Below are positions 35,745-44,784 of a DNA stretch of 64,000 nt, one piece after another. Source of the DNA: Saprospiraceae bacterium (GTDB lineage: Bacteria; Bacteroidota; Bacteroidia; Chitinophagales; Saprospiraceae); NCBI GenBank assembly GCA_015490715.1, contig WFXH01000098.1, forward strand, positions 1-64,000, given 5' to 3'. The notes below the pieces were generated by a model. The model saw nothing but the letters and a program-made list of their open reading frames with translations. It had not been told where the DNA came from and did not search any database. Made by a program: the position numbers and the translations under genes. Every line of letters begins with the position of its first letter. Position 1 is the first letter of the stretch.

Positions 35745-38666
35745 ATGAAGGGACTATTGACGACTTTTCTCTTGTACACATTTGTATTTTTTCTCATGGG
35801 ATGTAGCACCTTCAAGCAGGCCACCGACAAAACTGCGGGCAATCAAGACAAGGTCTTGCAAGCTGAAAGTATCCAACCCCCACTATCCCCTGAATACCTT
35901 CGGCCACCGGGCGAAGAATTAGAGCCCGGGCCCATTCCTACAGATCCGGAGGTCAAGATCGGCACTCTATCCAATGGAATGCGCTACTACATCAAGCACA
36001 ATCCCACGCCAAAGGGATACACTGAATTGCGATTGGTAGTAGCGGCTGGATCGGTCCACGAAACCGATGGACAAAAGGGTCTGGCGCATTTTGTGGAGCA
36101 TATGGCTTTTAATGGGACCAAGAGTTTCAGCAAAAACGCCTTGGTGGATTATCTCGAAAAGATGGGCACGCGTTTTGGCCCCGATCTCAATGCGTTCACA
36201 TCTTTTGAAGTGACGGCCTATAAGCTCCAGGTCCCCTCCAAGGATGAAGCGCGTCTGGACACGGGATTGCTTATCCTAAAGGAGTGGGCTGCAGATGTCA
36301 CCTTCGAAGGGGAGGAAATCGACAAAGAGCGCGGAGTGATCCTCGCCGAATGGCGCACCCGCAAAGGACCAATGGAACGCCTCTTTCACGAGATTTTCAC
36401 CAAAATCTACAAGGGATCGCGATATGCAGAGCGCCTCCCCATCGGTGATACTGCCATTATCAAACATGCCCCCTACGATACCCTTCGAGCATACTACCGC
36501 AAATGGTATCGCCCCGACAATCAAGCCATTATCGTCGTGGGCGACATCAACCCCGACAGCGTAGAGCAAAAGATTCGTACCCTGTTTAGTCGCATTCCGG
36601 CTCCAAAAGATGCACTTCATAAGCCTCAATACACGCTCAGTACCCTCAAGGGCACGCGCATACTCACCTTTAAAGACCCCGAAATGCCCTATATGGGCTT
36701 GCAGTTGTTTTACCAACATCCACACCACAAGCTTCGAGACCGCAGTGATTACGAGGCCCACATCAAGCGCGAGCTGATGATTCAGATGCTCAACGCGCGT
36801 CTGAGAGAATACATCAACAGCGCGGATCCCCCCTTTATCATGGCTTCGGCCAACTATGGATACGAATTTGGAGGTAAAGATGAATTGTCTGTCTTTGCAC
36901 TTGTGCCCGAAGGGGCAATGGAAAAGGCCGTAAAGACCCTCTTCGAAGAGATGAAACGCATTCGAGAACAGGGCTTTGTAGCCTCCGAACTGGAAAGAGC
37001 TAAAAAGGAAATGCTCCAGCAAGCCCGCCAGGCTGTCAAAGAAAAGGGTAAAACGCATTCGCGCAAACTCGCCAGTAAATTTATCTCCCACTTCCTCATC
37101 GGCAATCCTATACCCAGTCCGGAACAACATCTCGCCATGGTAGAGGGCGTTATCCACAAGATTGCTCTCGATGAGATCAATACCATTGCTCGAGCCCTCA
37201 TCGTACCCAACCGACGAGCTACTGTCCTCTTTGGTCCCGAAAGCGCTTCAGCCAATATTCCGGATGAAAAGCAAGTGTTCAATTGGATCGTACAGGCCGA
37301 AACGGCCCCTATCGACGCCTACGTCGACCAGTCGACCGCCAAATCCTTCTTTAATATCCCACTTTCTCCCAAGCCTATCCAAAGTATTCAACACGACGAA
37401 ACACTCGGCCTCGATATCGTCCAGCTCCCCAACGGCGTCAAAGTGTTGCTGAAAAAGACCGATTTCAAAAACGATGAGGTGCTTGTCTACGCCTTTAGCC
37501 CCGGTGGTCATGGACAATACAACTATGAAAAATACCTGCAAGCGCGATACGCCGATGATGTAATCAATGCATCGGGCGTGGGTGATTTCTCAAAAAATGA
37601 TCTCCAAAAATACCTTGCAGGAAAAGACGTGAGCCTGCGCAGCTTTATCACTACCGAAGAAGAAGGGCTACGAGGTCATGCATCACCAAAAGACCTCGAA
37701 CTACTCTTCCAATGGATCTACCAGCTCTTTACCGCTCCACGAAAAGACACCGCCGCCCTAAAAGGCTTCATCAAAAAGCAAAAGGGCTTTTTAGCCAACT
37801 TGACCAAACATCCCAATGTCTACTTCAACGATCGCACGCAAAGACTACTGTATCAAAACCATCCTCGCCGTAGAATGCCTACCCCCGAAGAACTCGACAA
37901 ACTCCAAATCGACACCCTTATGGAGGCATACCGCGATCGCTTTGGCGACGCATCCGACTTCACCTTCGTCTTTGTCGGCAATTTTGACCGCGACACCATC
38001 CTACAGTACATACAAAAGTACCTCGCCAACTTGCCATCTACTTCGCGCAAAGAAGCCTTTGGTGACGACGGCGCTCGATTACTTCCCAAGGATACCACGG
38101 CCACGTGGAAAGAGGGCACGGATCCCAAGGCCCTCGTCCAACTCACCTGGCACGAATCTTTTGATGACAGCGAATCCGAACGTGTGAAATTTTACGCCGC
38201 CATCAAGGCGCTCAACATCCATCTGCGCCAGATCATGCGTGAAGAGATGGGCGATGTGTATTTCGTCGTCGTGCACGGGCGCATCCATAAATTGCCCACA
38301 CCACACTACAGGGTAATGGTCTATTTCAATGCCTTCCCCAATCGCGTCGACACCTTAATACAAGTCGTGCATCGAGAAATCCAAAAGCTCACCAAAGACG
38401 GCATACCCCCCGATCTGTTACAAAAAGTCAAAGCACTCACCCTTGAGGAGCGCAAGAAATCCCTCGAAGAAAACGACTTCTGGCTGAACAGTTTGGCCTC
38501 TTTATTGAAAGACCAGCGAGACCTCAAAGAGATCACGCTCGAGCGCCTCCAATACCATCTCGAGGCGCTCACAGAGCGCGACATCCAGGACGCCATCAAA
38601 AAGTATATCCTCAACGGTCACCACATCACCGCAATACAGTATCCCGAAACTGCTTCGAAAGAATAA
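35745..38666 (+). CDS. M16 family zinc protease lipoprotein (two-repeat pitrilysin-like)
   Basis: 973 residues. The signal ends in the lipobox LMGC (Cys20). The first M16 repeat has the inverted zinc motif HFVEH within GLAHFVEHMAFNGTKSF (about 107-112) and the third ligand Glu about 75 residues on in EEIDKERGVILAEW. The second repeat (from about 550, VQLPNGVKVLLKK) lacks the motif and would be structural. Such enzymes degrade peptides in a closed chamber in the periplasm or outer membrane. It stands alone, with a TAATCTTTG-like sequence about 20 bases upstream of the ATG. Confidence 0.9.
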   Translation: MKGLLTTFLLYTFVFFLMGCSTFKQATDKTAGNQDKVLQAESIQPPLSPEYLRPPGEELEPGPIPTDPEVKIGTLSNGMRYYIKHNPTPKGYTELRLVVAAGSVHETDGQKGLAHFVEHMAFNGTKSFSKNALVDYLEKMGTRFGPDLNAFTSFEVTAYKLQVPSKDEARLDTGLLILKEWAADVTFEGEEIDKERGVILAEWRTRKGPMERLFHEIFTKIYKGSRYAERLPIGDTAIIKHAPYDTLRAYYRKWYRPDNQAIIVVGDINPDSVEQKIRTLFSRIPAPKDALHKPQYTLSTLKGTRILTFKDPEMPYMGLQLFYQHPHHKLRDRSDYEAHIKRELMIQMLNARLREYINSADPPFIMASANYGYEFGGKDELSVFALVPEGAMEKAVKTLFEEMKRIREQGFVASELERAKKEMLQQARQAVKEKGKTHSRKLASKFISHFLIGNPIPSPEQHLAMVEGVIHKIALDEINTIARALIVPNRRATVLFGPESASANIPDEKQVFNWIVQAETAPIDAYVDQSTAKSFFNIPLSPKPIQSIQHDETLGLDIVQLPNGVKVLLKKTDFKNDEVLVYAFSPGGHGQYNYEKYLQARYADDVINASGVGDFSKNDLQKYLAGKDVSLRSFITTEEEGLRGHASPKDLELLFQWIYQLFTAPRKDTAALKGFIKKQKGFLANLTKHPNVYFNDRTQRLLYQNHPRRRMPTPEELDKLQIDTLMEAYRDRFGDASDFTFVFVGNFDRDTILQYIQKYLANLPSTSRKEAFGDDGARLLPKDTTATWKEGTDPKALVQLTWHESFDDSESERVKFYAAIKALNIHLRQIMREEMGDVYFVVVHGRIHKLPTPHYRVMVYFNAFPNRVDTLIQVVHREIQKLTKDGIPPDLLQKVKALTLEERKKSLEENDFWLNSLASLLKDQRDLKEITLERLQYHLEALTERDIQDAIKKYILNGHHITAIQYPETASKE

Positions 38667-38763
38667 ACCACCACTCTCCAGCTGGGAATTGATTCGCAAA
38701 AAAATGCGGCGAGGGGATGCATGAGCACCCCCTTGTGTATTCTCCAAGATAAATTTAGCAGAG

Positions 38764-39357
38764 TTATTTCACGGGCACTTTTTTGGGAATTTCCGCGACG
38801 ATAACCCCGCGGAAGTCTCCGAGCTCGAAGTTTACAGCTCGGTCTTGTGGATACTTTTCTTTCAGAACTTGTCGGACGGCTGGATGAATGTTGTCGACAG
38901 GACCGTGACATTTTAGACACAACGACATGATATACAATGGCTTGTACACTCTGTATTCCGCAAGATTGGGATCGTCGTAAAAATACAGATCATGCGTTTG
39001 AGAGCGCTGAAGCTCTTGCATGACTTGGATATCGATGTCGTCGGGGGTATTTTTCGGGTTGCGGACGCGCAGTGCAGTGCGGCGCACGCGGATGGTATCG
39101 CCAAGCGAAGCATTAATGCTATCGGTTAAGGGGAGCGCGTGGATGTTGCAGTATTGAATGGCTCCCACACCGGTAGTGTCATTGGCCAGAGCCTGACTTA
39201 CTTCCTGCAGCAGAGTGGACCCCAGCGCCATGATGGCTTTTTTCCCCATGTCCTTAGCTTGTTCCGGAGGGATGGTCTTGTACTTGTCGTTACTGCAGGC
39301 AAAAAGCATTCCTACGGCCAACCAGAGGATCATGCCCTGTCGTGTTTTCATATGCAT
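38764..39357 (-). CDS. Haem c lipoprotein, DUF3365/Tll0287-like
   Basis: 197 residues from the ATG at 39357; 39351 is equally possible. The longer start at 39420 would overlap the oligopeptidase gene by 56 bases. A lipoprotein signal ends in LFAC. The DUF3365 (Tll0287-like) sensor fold follows, with one CxxCH haem-attachment motif, CLKCHG, near residue 160. The distal half reads VKEKYPQDRAVNFELGDFRGVI, typical of the family. Haem attachment would need the CcsA/ResB system encoded at 25830-28979. Redox or ligand sensing is plausible. It follows the oligopeptidase by 7 bases in one operon. Confidence 0.8.
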   Translation of the reverse strand: MHMKTRQGMILWLAVGMLFACSNDKYKTIPPEQAKDMGKKAIMALGSTLLQEVSQALANDTTGVGAIQYCNIHALPLTDSINASLGDTIRVRRTALRVRNPKNTPDDIDIQVMQELQRSQTHDLYFYDDPNLAEYRVYKPLYIMSLCLKCHGPVDNIHPAVRQVLKEKYPQDRAVNFELGDFRGVIVAEIPKKVPVK

Positions 39358-39364
39358 CGCGATT

Positions 39365-41569
39365 TTATTGTGTAGTTTGGTTTGACTGTGCTTTTCCAGC
39401 CAGGTCGAGGATGAAGGCATATTCCCGAGCGATATCTCTGTATTGTTTGAAGCGCCCAGAAGCGCCGCTATGTCCCGTCGACATGTCGCAGTAGAAGAGC
39501 AGTGGATTGTTGTCGGTCTTGTACTTGCGGAGCTTGGCTACCCATTTGGCGGGTTCCCAGTATTGGACTTGCGAGTCGTGGTATCCCGTCGTGACAAAGA
39601 GCGCCGGATAGGCTTGCTGTTGGACATTGTCGTAGGGCGAATAGCTCAAGATGTAGAAGTAGTATTCGCGCTCATTGGGGTTGCCCCACTCGTCGTACTC
39701 GCCTGTAGTAAGGGGAATGCTCTCGTCGAGCATGGTAGTCAACACATCGACGAAGGGCACGGCAGCGACCACGCCTTTCCACAAGTCGGGACGCATGTTG
39801 ATCACCGCTCCCATCAAAAGTCCACCTGCGCTACCCCCCATGGCAAAGAGTCGATCCGCACTCGTATAGCGGTGCTTGACTAAGTACTCCGCACAGTCGA
39901 TAAAATCGGTAAAAGTGTTTTTCTTTTTCAACAACTTGCCGTTTTCGTACCACTGTCTGCCCAGCTCCTGGCCACCGCGTACGTGTGCAATGGCATAGGC
40001 AAATCCCCTTTCGAGGAGCGACAGTCGAGCAATCGAAAAATGCGGATCGATGCTGATACCATACGATCCATATCCGTACAGCAAAAGCGGGGATGATCCG
40101 TCCCGCTTCCATCCCTTGGGATAGACCAAAGACACGGGTACGCGTACCCCGTCGCGGGCTTCTACCCAGATGCGCTCGGAAGTGTAGTGGGCGGGATCAT
40201 ATCCCCCCACCACTTTGCGGCGTTTGAGCAGTTTGAGCTGACGCTTGCGCATGTCGTAATCGTAAATTGTATTGGGCGTCGTCAACGAAGTAAAGCCAAT
40301 GCGCACGACATCGGTATCGTAGAGCGTATTGACATCGAGCCATGCCGTATGGACTTCTTCCCCAAAGTCAACGTAATGGCCCTGCGTAGTGTCGCTCTTG
40401 GGCAGGACTTGTATGCGCTTGACCGCCTCGACACGCTTGACCAGTACGATAAAATCGCGAAAGGGCTCGACATTTTCGATGAGCTGCTGAGGATGATGGG
40501 GTACGATTTCATACCAATGCTCCTTCGTCGTAGCATCCTCTGCGGTAGCCATCAGCCGGAAGTTTTCCGCTTGCCAATTCGTCAAGATGAGCCATCGATC
40601 CCCGTCGTGAAAGATTTCATACTCGAGCCCTCGTTCCCTCGGATGAAATATGCGGAAAGATGCCTCGGGCTGGTCAGCGGGTATAAAACGGTACTCGTCG
40701 CTCAGCGTGGCCGACGAGCCGATGACGATGTACTTCTCCGTCTTGGTCTTATACACATAGGTGTAAAATGTCTCATCTTCTTCGATGAAGACTTCAACGT
40801 CTTCGGACTGTGGAGTACCAAGGCGATGGCGCATGACGCGATACGGGCGGAGAGTGACTTCGTCTTTGACGACGTAAAACACCGTGCGGTTGTCGGCAGC
40901 CCAGACGACATTGCCCGAGGTGTTTTCGAGTACATCGTCTAAAAATTTGCCCGTCGATAAATCTTTAAAGCGTATTCGGTAAATCCTTCGTCCCAGGGTG
41001 TCTTCCGAAAAGGCGAGCAATTGATTGTCGGGGCTCACTGCATAGCTCCCTAATTGGTAATAGTCGTGCCCCTCGGCCAGGGCGTTGACATCGAGCAATA
41101 ATTCCTTCGGTGCCTCGACATCGCCCTTCATGCGATAGTATTGCGGAAACTCCTGCCCCTCATCGTAATGGTGTTGGTAGAAATATCCGCGCTTGAAGTA
41201 CGGCACCGAGCTATCTCTCTGGGGGATGCGCGCCGTCATCTCCTGAAAGAGCGCATCTTCAAAGGGCTTCAGATGCTCTGTCACTTGATCGTAGTAACGA
41301 TTTTCTGCTTCGAGGTAATCCAGCACTTCGGGGGCATCTCGCTGGTTGAGCCAGTAGTACGGATCTACTCTTCTATGCCCATGGGCGATGAGTTCCTTTG
41401 GAATCTCTCTGGCCTTAGGTGGTTCAATCTCTTGAACTCTTTTATACATCGGCGATTTTCGCATGTTGACGTCGCGATTTGTCTCCGAGCTACACTGTAC
41501 AAGGGTTAATGTAGAAAGTCCGACACAAAAGATCCATAAAAAGCGGCAAATATACACTACTCCGTGCAT
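39365..41569 (-). CDS. Oligopeptidase B-type prolyl oligopeptidase (S9A), lipoprotein
   Basis: 734 residues from the ATG at 41569; a longer start at 41611 puts 14 polar residues before the signal. The signal ends at LVQC, a plausible lipobox. A seven-bladed propeller is followed by the alpha/beta-hydrolase domain: nucleophile GGSAGGLLMG, then the Asp in TGYHDSQV and the His in MSTGHSGASGR. The N-terminal IPQRDSSVPYFKRGYFYQ is typical of oligopeptidase B (PtrB), which cleaves short peptides after basic residues. Export to the envelope is unusual for PtrB of enterobacteria but common in this phylum. Confidence 0.88.
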   Translation of the reverse strand: MHGVVYICRFLWIFCVGLSTLTLVQCSSETNRDVNMRKSPMYKRVQEIEPPKAREIPKELIAHGHRRVDPYYWLNQRDAPEVLDYLEAENRYYDQVTEHLKPFEDALFQEMTARIPQRDSSVPYFKRGYFYQHHYDEGQEFPQYYRMKGDVEAPKELLLDVNALAEGHDYYQLGSYAVSPDNQLLAFSEDTLGRRIYRIRFKDLSTGKFLDDVLENTSGNVVWAADNRTVFYVVKDEVTLRPYRVMRHRLGTPQSEDVEVFIEEDETFYTYVYKTKTEKYIVIGSSATLSDEYRFIPADQPEASFRIFHPRERGLEYEIFHDGDRWLILTNWQAENFRLMATAEDATTKEHWYEIVPHHPQQLIENVEPFRDFIVLVKRVEAVKRIQVLPKSDTTQGHYVDFGEEVHTAWLDVNTLYDTDVVRIGFTSLTTPNTIYDYDMRKRQLKLLKRRKVVGGYDPAHYTSERIWVEARDGVRVPVSLVYPKGWKRDGSSPLLLYGYGSYGISIDPHFSIARLSLLERGFAYAIAHVRGGQELGRQWYENGKLLKKKNTFTDFIDCAEYLVKHRYTSADRLFAMGGSAGGLLMGAVINMRPDLWKGVVAAVPFVDVLTTMLDESIPLTTGEYDEWGNPNEREYYFYILSYSPYDNVQQQAYPALFVTTGYHDSQVQYWEPAKWVAKLRKYKTDNNPLLFYCDMSTGHSGASGRFKQYRDIAREYAFILDLAGKAQSNQTTQ

Positions 41570-41624
41570 AGGTCTATCCTGTTCGGCGATTTGTCCTTTT
41601 GATGTGGCCATTACGCCATAGATA

Positions 41625-41632
41625 CAAAATTA
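41625..41632 (-). promoter_or_regulatory. -7 promoter box TAATTTTG of the oligopeptidase-haem lipoprotein operon
   Basis: Minus-strand TAATTTTG (TAnnTTTG) with TTTGG 17 bases upstream as -33. Transcription would start near 41619, serving either start codon. Confidence 0.55.
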
Positions 41633-41731
41633 GGAGCTTTTTTATGAACCAAACGTGCGATCCTTCACAATCGGAAAGAGGAAAGGATTCAAATTCCGAT
41701 AGTATCTTGCAAGCCTTAAGTTAGGCCATCG

Positions 41732-43057
41732 ATGCATTTGCGGACATCATATCGGCAGATCTTTCGGATTTCTGCGCCGATCATGTTTGGGAGTGCTGCC
41801 CAAAACATCATCGCTCTGTCCGACAGCGTATTTCTCTATCATCTGAGCGAAATAGATTTTGCTGCGATTGGTTTTATCAGCGTGTTTTACCTCATCATAG
41901 CAGCGGTGGGCTTTGGATTTTCGAAGGGCGGGCAAATCCTGATCGCGCGTCAATATGGGGCGCGCAACTACAAAGAGATCGGAAGGAGTTTTTATACTTT
42001 GATGTGGTTTGAGATGGGCATCGCTACCATGATGTTTTTGCTCATGCAATATGTCGTGCCCCAAGTCTTCGAGTGGTTTGTCGAGTCAAGGGCCATCTAC
42101 CAGAAGAGTATGGAATACCTCTATCCCCGCTCCATAGGGGTATTCTTCAGCTACGCGGGCCTGGTCTTTTTCGCGCTCTACATGGGCATGGCGCGCACCA
42201 GAATCATCATGTGGAGCACGATCATTCTCGCCACGGTCAACATCATACTCAACTACGGCTTGATTTTCGGCAAGTGGGGATTGCCCTTTATGGGCATTGC
42301 GGGCGCGGGCTGGGCCAGTACCATTGCAGAAGCCATCACGCTGTGTTTCTTCATCGGATATGTCGTAGCCGACCGTAAGGTACGCATCGTTCAGCTCTAT
42401 CCCTTTGAACCATTAAAATGGTGGAGGCTCGAGAAAATCTGGAGCATGTCTTCACCACTCGTGGGGCAGGCATTGTTGGGTATGGGGAGCTGGTTTTTGT
42501 TTTTCACCTTTGTTGAAAAGCTGGGCGAGCGAGCCTTAGCGATTAGCAATCTCATCCGCATTGTCTACCTCATCCTCTCGATACCTGCATGGGGGTACTC
42601 TGCCACCATTAACACCCTAGTCAGCAATTTTATTGGAGCCCAAAAACGGCTCGCCGTTTGGCCCATCATAAAGAAGACTGCACAGCTTTCGGTATTTAAC
42701 ACCACCGTATTGGCTCTACCAGTATGTCTACTGCCCGAATATCTACTGTATCCCTTTTTCGGTAGCGAGCAGGTGACCCTTTTGCAAGAAGCCAAACCGC
42801 TGTTTTACTTGCTCCTTCCCATATTGGGGACATTTTCGTACGGGCTCATCGTCTTCAACGGCTTGCTCGGTACGGGAAAGACTTTTCACGCCTTACGCCT
42901 ACAGGCTTATACTGTAGTCATCTACGTGCTCTATCTTTGGGCAGTGGTGGCCTATGCGCATAGCGGTCTGATTTGGGCCTGGTGTAGTGAAATCGTGTAT
43001 TGGCTGCTCATCATTGTCTTAAGTAGGCATTCGCTCATACACAATAAATGGCGATGA
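41732..43057 (+). CDS. MATE family efflux transporter
   Basis: 441 residues with about twelve membrane helices in two pseudo-repeats. The N-terminal RISAPIMFGSAAQNIIALSDSVFL matches the first MATE repeat (P-x-x-x-x-x-x-x-x-x-x-x-D pattern), with GFSKGGQILIARQYGA after helix 3. The protein should export cationic or other compounds by Na+/H+ antiport, or flip lipid-linked substrates. It overlaps purK by 10 bases, so it is cotranscribed with purine genes; the logic of that is unclear. A TATCTTGC sequence near 41703 is a weak promoter candidate. Confidence 0.85.
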   Translation: MHLRTSYRQIFRISAPIMFGSAAQNIIALSDSVFLYHLSEIDFAAIGFISVFYLIIAAVGFGFSKGGQILIARQYGARNYKEIGRSFYTLMWFEMGIATMMFLLMQYVVPQVFEWFVESRAIYQKSMEYLYPRSIGVFFSYAGLVFFALYMGMARTRIIMWSTIILATVNIILNYGLIFGKWGLPFMGIAGAGWASTIAEAITLCFFIGYVVADRKVRIVQLYPFEPLKWWRLEKIWSMSSPLVGQALLGMGSWFLFFTFVEKLGERALAISNLIRIVYLILSIPAWGYSATINTLVSNFIGAQKRLAVWPIIKKTAQLSVFNTTVLALPVCLLPEYLLYPFFGSEQVTLLQEAKPLFYLLLPILGTFSYGLIVFNGLLGTGKTFHALRLQAYTVVIYVLYLWAVVAYAHSGLIWAWCSEIVYWLLIIVLSRHSLIHNKWR

Positions 43058-44214
43058 AAGACGATATCCAGCGACTGCAAATAGGCATTCTCGGTGGAGG
43101 TCAACTCGGCAAGATGTTGTTGATGCCCGCACATCAATGGTCGCTGTCCGTATCGGTGCTCGACCCTTCGCCCGACTGCCCTGCAGCCAAGATGGCTTCG
43201 CAGTTTGTCGAAGGCGACTTTGACGATTACCACGATGTGTACTTCTTTGGTAAGGGATTGGACTTGCTGACGATCGAAATCGAAGCCGTCGATGTTGAAG
43301 CACTGGTGGATCTGCAATCACGTGGGGTGATCGTGCACCCCGCTCCATCGATCATCGCTCTTGTGCAAGATAAATATCGCCAAAGACAGCTCTTGTACGA
43401 GCGAGGCTTTCCTGTACCGCGCTTCGCACTAATGGAGATAGGCGCCTCATCGCTGCACCATTTCATACAGCATAAAAATCTATCCCTGCCATGTATCGCG
43501 AAGTATCCCCGTGGAGGTTACGACGGCAGAGGAGTGTTTGTGCTCTCCCAACCCGATCAAATACAGGACCTTCCCCTTCTGTTGGAGGAGAAGATCGACA
43601 TCCATATGGAAATATCTGTGCTGGTAGGGCGTAATCCTTCAGGTCAGATAGCGGTGTACGATCCCGTAGAGATGGTGTTCGATGCCGACAGTCATATGCT
43701 GGATTATCTCATTGCCCCTGCGCGCATTAGCGGGGTGCTTCGCCAGCAGCTCATAGAGTGCGCCACGGAGATTGCGCACTCCATAGGGTTGGAAGGTCTA
43801 ATGGCGATCGAGTTTTTTGTAGACAAAAGAGGAGTGATCTATGTCAACGAGCTGGCTCCTCGACCGCACAACAGTGGGCATCACACTATAGAAGGAGCCG
43901 TCTGCAGCCAATTCGAACAGCACTGGCGCATGGTATTGGACCTACCACCCGGGAGTACAGCCCTTCGCAGTCCTTATGTGGCGACCCTCAACATCGTCGG
44001 TCCTGCGGATTTCGAGGGGGCGCCACATTATCGAGGTTGGAAGGAGCTCCTGGCACAACCAGACATCCACGTCCACATCTACGGCAAACAACAATCCAGA
44101 CCCAACCGCAAAATGGCACACATTACCATGTTGGGTGCATCCCGACAGGAAGTCGAGAAAAAGATCACCTACATACGAGCACAATTTCACATCGAAAAAG
44201 CACACATCAAATGA
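43048..44214 (+). CDS. purK: N5-carboxyaminoimidazole ribonucleotide synthase
   Basis: 388 residues, ATP-grasp fold. Opens with [17 protein letters not shown] and has [15 protein letters not shown] for nucleotide binding. [29 protein letters not shown] provides the Mg-binding and family-signature region. PurK makes N5-CAIR from AIR, ATP and bicarbonate. Starts 43048 or 43054 are both possible. The stop overlaps purE as ATGA. Together purK and purE carry out the two-step carboxylation of AIR. Confidence 0.93.
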   Translation: MAMKDDIQRLQIGILGGGQLGKMLLMPAHQWSLSVSVLDPSPDCPAAKMASQFVEGDFDDYHDVYFFGKGLDLLTIEIEAVDVEALVDLQSRGVIVHPAPSIIALVQDKYRQRQLLYERGFPVPRFALMEIGASSLHHFIQHKNLSLPCIAKYPRGGYDGRGVFVLSQPDQIQDLPLLLEEKIDIHMEISVLVGRNPSGQIAVYDPVEMVFDADSHMLDYLIAPARISGVLRQQLIECATEIAHSIGLEGLMAIEFFVDKRGVIYVNELAPRPHNSGHHTIEGAVCSQFEQHWRMVLDLPPGSTALRSPYVATLNIVGPADFEGAPHYRGWKELLAQPDIHVHIYGKQQSRPNRKMAHITMLGASRQEVEKKITYIRAQFHIEKAHIK

Positions 44215-44720
44215 TGGAAAAAGAAAAGCCTTTGGTAGGAATCATCATGGGTTCCGATTCGGATTATCCCGTCATGAAAGAGGCCGCCGAGGTACTTGCG
44301 CAGTGGAATATTCCGTATGAAATCGATGTCGTGTCGGCCCATCGCACCCCCGAGCGCATGATGGAATACGCGCGCACAGCTGTCCAGCGCGGTCTACGGG
44401 TGATTATTGCAGGAGCAGGGGGGGCTGCACACTTGCCGGGCATGGTTGCCGCAATCACTCCCCTGCCCGTCATCGGTGTACCTATTCGGTCTCGCAATTC
44501 GCTCGACGGCTGGGACTCCATCCTCTCCATTTTGCAAATGCCCAATGGTGTGCCCGTCGCAACAGTGGCACTCAATGCCTCCAAAAACGCCGGCATTCTC
44601 GCTGCCCAGATTCTCTTTTGCTCCAATGCCGAACACATTCAGCGCATTCAGGAATACAAAAACCATCTGCGCCGATCCGTCATTGAAAAATCCCGACGGA
44701 TCCGCCGGGAGCGTACGTGA
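44211..44720 (+). CDS. purE: N5-CAIR mutase, class I
   Basis: 169 residues. The frame is open 450 bases further upstream inside purK, but PurE homology starts at the ATG at 44211, overlapping the purK stop. The active-site loop GSDSDYPVM is followed by [10 protein letters not shown] and [11 protein letters not shown], all class I PurE residues, including the His of SAH. The enzyme moves the carboxyl group of N5-CAIR to give CAIR. The C-terminus ends in an unusually basic tail ([10 protein letters not shown]). Confidence 0.93.
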   Translation: MMEKEKPLVGIIMGSDSDYPVMKEAAEVLAQWNIPYEIDVVSAHRTPERMMEYARTAVQRGLRVIIAGAGGAAHLPGMVAAITPLPVIGVPIRSRNSLDGWDSILSILQMPNGVPVATVALNASKNAGILAAQILFCSNAEHIQRIQEYKNHLRRSVIEKSRRIRRERT

Positions 44721-44784
44721 TTTTTTTATAAATTGCATCACGAAACAGATGATTCACAGACGAACAAACCAAAAACTTCTCTCT

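Noticed and set aside
36276-37157. 293-residue open frame antisense to the M16 protease gene
   Set aside because: Composition is that of a shadow frame, no family is recognised, and the sense gene is clearly real.
40187-40942. 251-residue open frame antisense to oligopeptidase B
   Set aside because: Shadow of a well-supported gene; no motifs or signal.
43758-44210. Upstream extension of the purE frame inside purK
   Set aside because: PurE homology begins at the ATG at 44211; the extra residues have purK-shadow composition.
44407-44784. 126-residue N-terminal extension of the Omp28-like protein inside purE
   Set aside because: The signal peptide starts at 44785, so the extension would bury it.
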